DNA of 6,533 bases from an uncultured Lysobacter sp. (GTDB lineage Bacteria; Pseudomonadota; Gammaproteobacteria; Xanthomonadales; Xanthomonadaceae). The stretch lies in NCBI GenBank assembly GCA_943913335.1, contig CALTXS010000058.1:1-6533 (forward strand), read 5' to 3'. Numbering within the stretch: the stretch's first letter is position 1; each line of letters begins with the position of its first letter. A model generated the notes under the pieces. That model searched no databases, had not been told where the DNA came from, and saw only the letters and a list, made by a program, of their open reading frames with translations. The translations under genes were made by a program, and so were the position numbers. Of this stretch, positions 5,677 through 6,533 are shown in pieces.

Positions 5677-6330
5677 ATGGATTTTGCCAAGGCCCGCGAA
5701 CTGATGGTTGAGCAACAAGTACGTCCCTGGGATGTGCTCGATGCCCGCATCCTCCATGTCATGGGGACCTTGCCGCGCGAGGCGTTTATCCCCGCTGCGC
5801 AACGTAACCTGGCCTATGCGGATACCGCCCTGCCTCTGGCAGATGGCCGCGTCGCCCACAAGCCCGTGTTCGAAGGCCGCACGCTGCAGAGCGTTCTGGT
5901 CCAACCGGACGAATCCGTGCTCGAAATTGGCACCGGCAGCGGCTATGTCACCGCGTGCCTGGCGCGTCTGGGGCAGCAGGTCACTTCGCTCGAAACCAGC
6001 GCCACCCTGGCCGCTAATGCGCGCGAACAGATCGCGGCTCAAGGTCTGAGCAATGTCGAAATTCTCGATGGCAATGTCTTCAACCTGACTGCACTCAACG
6101 GCCGCCAGTTTGATGTCGTGATCGTTAACGGTGCGATGGCGGAGCTGCCTTCGGACCTGATGTCTGCCTTGAAAGACGGCGGTCGCCTGTTCTACGTACG
6201 CGGTGAAGCCCCCGCGATGGAAGCGGTAGTCGTGCAACGCCAAGGCGCCGGCTACAAAACGCAAGTCAAGTTTGAAACCGATATCGCCTATCTCGAGGGC
6301 GCTGAGCCCAAGGCAACCTTTAGCATCTGA
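5677..6330 (+). CDS. Protein-L-isoaspartate O-methyltransferase-like protein (divergent clade)
   Basis: This 217-residue Rossmann-fold methyltransferase uses S-adenosylmethionine; the motif I loop VLEIGTGSGY (81-90) is intact. The N-terminus (RPWDVLDARIL, PREAFIP at 33-39, YADTALPL at 47-54) and FDVVIV (145-150) mark it as a Pcm relative. True Pcm enzymes carry TISQP after the ALP motif, and its serine helps bind isoaspartate. Here that segment reads RVAHKPVFEGRT (58-69), with no serine. The last blocks, RLFYVRGE (170-177) and YLEGAEPKATFSI (205-217), also differ from E. coli Pcm. The fold is therefore sure, but repair of isoaspartyl residues is not. The start has only a weak GAGACG ribosome site. 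It ends 31 bases before the tolC-type gene, so the two are probably co-transcribed. I recall similar pcm-like/tolC pairs in other proteobacteria. Confidence 0.88.
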   Translation: MDFAKARELMVEQQVRPWDVLDARILHVMGTLPREAFIPAAQRNLAYADTALPLADGRVAHKPVFEGRTLQSVLVQPDESVLEIGTGSGYVTACLARLGQQVTSLETSATLAANAREQIAAQGLSNVEILDGNVFNLTALNGRQFDVVIVNGAMAELPSDLMSALKDGGRLFYVRGEAPAMEAVVVQRQGAGYKTQVKFETDIAYLEGAEPKATFSI

Positions 6331-6349
6331 CATCCGTTCGCGGATTCAA

Positions 6350-6355
6350 GGAACG
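6350..6355 (+). promoter_or_regulatory. Ribosome binding site of the tolC-type gene
   Basis: AAGGAA in the 31-base gap after the methyltransferase stop stands about eight bases before the ATG at 6362. It supports that start, and no separate promoter is evident in the gap. Confidence 0.6.
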
Positions 6356-6361
6356 CAGTTC

Positions 6362-6533
6362 ATGCCATTTGTCCGTATTACCCTCGCCGTTGCCATTGCC
6401 ACTGCACTTGCACCGCAAGTTGCCGCTGCCGAAGATCTGGTCCAAACCTACCGTCTGGCCCGCGACAGCGATCCGCAGTTTGCCGCCGCCGAGTCGCAAC
6501 GTGCGGTGACGCAAGAGGGCGTGGTACAGGCTC
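6362..6533 (+). CDS. tolC: TolC-family outer-membrane efflux protein, N-terminal part (runs off the right edge)
   Basis: Outer-membrane factors of this family form the trimeric exit duct for RND pumps and type I secretion. Only 57 codons are present. They show a Sec signal peptide with a hydrophobic core (about 5-18) and a likely cleavage after AAA at residue 23. The mature start EDLVQTYRLARDSDPQFAAA matches the first helix of TolC, where a sequence of the type ENLMQVYQQA...NPEL is expected. There is no lipobox cysteine, so it resembles TolC rather than the OprM lipoproteins. It is probably in an operon with the methyltransferase-like gene. The nearby adaptor and pump lack their own outer-membrane factor, making this a candidate partner, though a general housekeeping TolC role is equally likely. 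The symbol is given by family resemblance. Confidence 0.85.
   Translation, partial: MPFVRITLAVAIATALAPQVAAAEDLVQTYRLARDSDPQFAAAESQRAVTQEGVVQA

Noticed and set aside
5644..6333. A 229-codon open frame on the minus strand covering the whole methyltransferase gene
   Set aside because: It is an antisense shadow: the plus-strand frame has clear methyltransferase motifs, while the minus-strand translation resembles nothing and has no promoter or ribosome site.

Overview
The window looks like chromosomal DNA from a Gram-negative proteobacterium, probably gamma- or beta-. The evidence is a tripartite RND efflux operon, a TolC-type outer-membrane protein, a lipoprotein adaptor with a lipobox, moderately GC-rich coding DNA, and a TPP riboswitch in front of thiC. 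I cannot name the genus. There is no rRNA, tRNA, CRISPR array, transposase or phage gene. All six protein genes read cleanly without frameshifts; thiC and the tolC-type gene are cut by the window edges.

Layout, left to right. (1) 1-353, minus: N-terminal third to fifth of thiC (pyrimidine branch of thiamine synthesis), preceded by a TPP riboswitch aptamer at 374-465. (2) 466-660: intergenic, with a clear 24-bp dyad and a weak hairpin beyond the end of the efflux operon. (3) 661-4856, minus: a two-gene efflux operon, transcribed adaptor first (3702-4856) and then the RND pump (661-3705). The two overlap by four bases (ATGA). (4) 4857-4917: a 61-bp AT-rich divergent control region with a perfect TATAAT for the efflux operon inside an imperfect dyad. 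(5) 4918-5547, plus: a TetR-family regulator, very probably the local repressor of the pump. (6) 5548-5676: intergenic, with a TATAAT box and a short perfect dyad. (7) 5677-6330, plus: a divergent protein-L-isoaspartate methyltransferase-like protein. (8) 6362 to the end, plus: the start of a TolC-family outer-membrane factor, 31 bases after the methyltransferase and probably in its operon.

How the parts may work together. The lipoprotein adaptor and the RND pump would form the inner-membrane and periplasmic part of a proton-driven exporter. The operon has no outer-membrane factor of its own. The TolC-type gene about 1.5 kb from the adaptor's start, across tetR and the methyltransferase, is the obvious candidate partner. 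The TetR protein would bind the AT-rich dyad and shut off both divergent promoters until a ligand arrives. The thiC and methyltransferase-tolC parts look like housekeeping flanks, with the regulated pump cassette between them.

I did not find a convincing previously undescribed system. The points most worth a second look are the non-canonical substrate motif of the methyltransferase, the very short expression platform of the thiC riboswitch, the 24-bp dyad upstream of it, and the tetR start codon with no Shine-Dalgarno sequence.
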